From Terriglobia bacterium (GTDB lineage: Bacteria; Acidobacteriota; Terriglobia; Terriglobales; Acidobacteriaceae), in the NCBI GenBank assembly GCA_020072845.1, contig JAIQGF010000007.1, forward strand, positions 124,001 to 188,000: a stretch of 64,000 bases of DNA, written 5' to 3'. The notes beneath the pieces were generated by a model. That model had not been told where the DNA came from. It saw only the letters and a program-made list of their open reading frames with translations, and ran no database searches. The translations under genes were made by a program, and so were the position numbers. This document shows, in pieces, positions 62,240-64,000 of the stretch. The stretch's first letter is position 1. Every line of letters starts with the position of its first letter.

Positions 62240-62773
62240 TTAGCGTAGCCCCCGTGCGCGAGGCGGCCCGCTATTCTGCTCCGCCAGATATGCACGGAGC
62301 ATCTGTTGCGTCAGGCACCACTGCAGCGTAGCGGCGCCCGCGCGCCTCTTTACAACCTTAGCTACTGCGCCCGTATTCAGATGAATGCCGGCGCGCCCGC
62401 TGCTGTTGCTGATCAGTTTTCCGATGAATTCGGCGAGCTTGAGATTGTGCCCGATCAGCAAGGCGGAATCGGCGTTTCGCATCCCGGAGAGCAGTTCGAG
62501 GAACCGTTCGTAGGTGCCGTCCGGCCGCAATGCCGGCGCGCGCGCAATCCGGCCTTGATAACCGGTTTGTTGGGCAATGATGGCGGCAGATTCGGACGCT
62601 CGCCGCAGTGGGCTGGAGACAATTGTGTCGAATCGGATGCCAAGCGCCGCCAGAAGCTTGCCGATCAGCTCGCATTGCCGCCGCCCTTCTCGATCGAGCC
62701 CGCGCGCGGCGTCCGCCTGTGGATGTGGTCTGGGGGCGCCGGCGCTTCCGTGTCTCACGAAATACAAGTTCAT
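62240..62773 (-). CDS. sixA: SixA-like phosphohistidine phosphatase
   Basis: A 177-residue histidine-phosphatase superfamily protein. The N-terminal RHG motif (LYFVRHGSAG, nucleophilic His at 8), a conserved Arg in IVSSPLRRASESA and the second His in LLIGHNLKLAEF define the active site. The truncated core without the long insertion is SixA-like. SixA removes phosphate from histidine phosphotransfer domains. Here it lies directly upstream of, and abutting, a response regulator, which suggests it tunes that phosphorelay. The last ~20 residues are Arg/Pro-rich. Confidence 0.9.
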   Translation of the reverse strand: MNLYFVRHGSAGAPRPHPQADAARGLDREGRRQCELIGKLLAALGIRFDTIVSSPLRRASESAAIIAQQTGYQGRIARAPALRPDGTYERFLELLSGMRNADSALLIGHNLKLAEFIGKLISNSSGRAGIHLNTGAVAKVVKRRAGAATLQWCLTQQMLRAYLAEQNSGPPRARGLR

Positions 62774-63013
62774 GCAACCACGCCCGGATAGCCTTAGGCC
62801 ATGCGGCGAGCTACTGGTCGTGATGCTAGGTTGAGTCTGTTACGGGAGGATTACTGGAATGTGAAAACTCCGTGACAGGAATCGGCCACCGGGATTTCAT
62901 GGCTTGGGTGATGTTCAGCACCCTCCTAACGATCCTGGTTCCCGCACGCCGATGTGAACGCTAATTCACCTGGCTGTCATCGAACGTTAACTTAAGCCGG
63001 TTTCTAATGTGGC

Positions 63014-63721
63014 ATGGACACCGTTATCGCCGATACGATTCTCGTGTCCGACCTGCACTTGGGATCCGAGACCAGCCGTGCCCGCGAGGCTGCGCAGTTC
63101 TTGCATTCCGCCATGTTCAATCGGTTGATCCTCCTGGGCGACATTTTCTGCGATCTCAACTTCCGGCGGCTCAAGAAGGAGCACTGGCAGTTCCTTTCCT
63201 TGATCCGGAAGCTCTCGAACCCGAAACGTGGAGTCGAAGTCGTCTGGGTTGAGGGCAATCACGATCGCGGCCTGGCGCAGTTGATGTCGCACCTGGTCGG
63301 CGTGCGCGTGTACGACGACTACGGGTGGCAATACCGCGGCGTAAAGTATCGCGGCATTCATGGCCACCAGTTCGACCGCTTTCTCGTGGACAGCGCCTTG
63401 CTGAGTGCGCTCGGCGAGTTGATTTACCTCCACATTCAGAAGGTTGATTTCAAGGACAGCAAGATCGCACGCTGGTTGGATCGCAAGAATTCACGATGGT
63501 TGCGGCTGACCGAAACCGCTCACCGGCTACTCCGCCGTTTGGATCAGAACGACGCACACCTGATCTTCCAGCCGACGCACGGACATTTCTACTTTGGCCT
63601 TGGCATGGCAATCGTGGACGCCGTTCGGGAGGTGACCGTGGACGCGCTGGTTCGTCCTGGTCTCATCGTGCGCGACAAAGCCACGACCACACCGATCGAT
63701 TCGCATCAGCAGCAAGGGTAA
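63014..63721 (+). CDS. LpxH-like metallophosphoesterase
   Basis: A 235-residue calcineurin-like phosphoesterase of the LpxH/YbbF-like group. Metal motifs in order are DLHLGS (9-14 region), GDIFCD, EGNHDRG and HGHQFDRF, with a final GH in PTHGHFYFG. Related enzymes cleave UDP-2,3-diacylglucosamine in lipid A synthesis, but acidobacterial paralogues are diverse. The C-terminal segment is less like LpxH, so the exact substrate is uncertain. ATG at 63014 gives the natural start MDTVIADTILVSDLHLG. Confidence 0.82.
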   Translation: MDTVIADTILVSDLHLGSETSRAREAAQFLHSAMFNRLILLGDIFCDLNFRRLKKEHWQFLSLIRKLSNPKRGVEVVWVEGNHDRGLAQLMSHLVGVRVYDDYGWQYRGVKYRGIHGHQFDRFLVDSALLSALGELIYLHIQKVDFKDSKIARWLDRKNSRWLRLTETAHRLLRRLDQNDAHLIFQPTHGHFYFGLGMAIVDAVREVTVDALVRPGLIVRDKATTTPIDSHQQQG

Positions 63722-63786
63722 GCGGTTCCTGGCTGTACTGGGAGTTCGCTCCTAGGCTACGGGATCAGAACCCGTTTTCACCGGGA

Positions 63787-64000
63787 TCATTTGGGCAGTT
63801 GGTCCGCAGCCCTGGGGTCTGGTTCCACAGGATCATCGGCACGAGCGGCAGAGGTGAGGCGTTGGGCCGCAGCAAAGGCCTTGGCGCGCTTTTCCGAGCT
63901 GACGACAAAAACGAAGGACATGGCTACCGCCACGATGAAGAACCCGATGGTTAAGTACCAGAAGTAATTCACTAGAAACAACAAAATCTTGGATTCGCAA
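63787..64000 (-). CDS. Small single-pass membrane protein, may be incomplete at window edge
   Basis: A frame of at least 65 residues with one N-terminal membrane helix (VNYFWYLTIGFFIVAVAMSFVF) followed by a basic then acidic hydrophilic tail (SEKRAKAFAAAQ, DDPVEPDPRAADQLPK). No in-frame ATG precedes the helix; a GTG just before NYFWYL or a TTG at 63984 could start it, and the frame stays open to the last base of the window. No family recognised. Confidence 0.5.
   Translation of the reverse strand, partial: CESKILLFLVNYFWYLTIGFFIVAVAMSFVFVVSSEKRAKAFAAAQRLTSAARADDPVEPDPRAADQLPK

Overview
The window is a high-GC stretch that looks like an acidobacterial chromosome (Terriglobia-like). This is inferred from gene content: an Oar-like TonB-dependent receptor with an N-terminal carboxypeptidase-regulatory domain, a Ser/Thr kinase with a C-terminal beta-propeller, FG-GAP and Ig-like surface proteins, and a secreted GH20 enzyme. 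No rRNA, tRNA or CRISPR array was seen. Several genes are broken (amidohydrolase remnant, half an OxlT-type MFS, headless FAH, two headless genes meeting near 51.56 kb).

Layout. 0-3 kb: the 3' part of an FG-GAP surface protein, then galT and a YraN-family gene. 3.2-7.6 kb: a MacAB-like adaptor, ATPase and two permeases. 8.0-9.6 kb: an S41 C-terminal processing protease. 9.6-14.3 kb: a complete LIV-type amino-acid ABC operon, followed by a coiled-coil porin. 16.9-22.4 kb: a STAS protein, then an FCD/GntR regulator heading a three-gene 2-oxoacid:ferredoxin oxidoreductase operon. Its alpha subunit carries YPIRP in place of YPITP and an Arg at the second position expected for oxalate oxidoreductase, and a remnant of an oxalate-type MFS lies downstream. 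A clear palindromic operator overlaps the promoter.

22.8-27.0 kb: a secreted acetamidase/formamidase, a truncated FAH, a cytochrome P460 and small membrane or hypothetical proteins. 27.3-42.6 kb: an apparent 15-kb operon encoding a membrane FeS/heme ETF:quinone oxidoreductase (EMO-like), EtfB, EtfA, an acyl-CoA dehydrogenase, a 2943-residue KS-AT-KS-ACP4-KR-DH megasynthase and a phosphopantetheinyl transferase. All four carrier domains have Thr at the usual phosphopantetheine Ser. A perfect CRP-type palindrome lies upstream, and a second one precedes the protease gene.

42.5-45.5 kb: a compact locus with a GT-A-like glycosyltransferase diverging from a sigma70-like promoter that would drive a 68-residue Pro/Gly-rich peptide and two different 2-oxoglutarate/Fe(II) oxygenases. 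This is the best candidate for an undescribed peptide-modification system. 45.5-54 kb: a kinase, a DUF883-like protein, a small beta-barrel, a truncated Ig-repeat protein, a truncated TPR protein and a SIS-domain sugar isomerase. 54-64 kb: the Oar-like receptor with a strong terminator, GH20 hexosaminidase, a ferredoxin-methyltransferase fusion, a SixA/response-regulator pair, an LpxH-like phosphoesterase and a small membrane protein at the edge.
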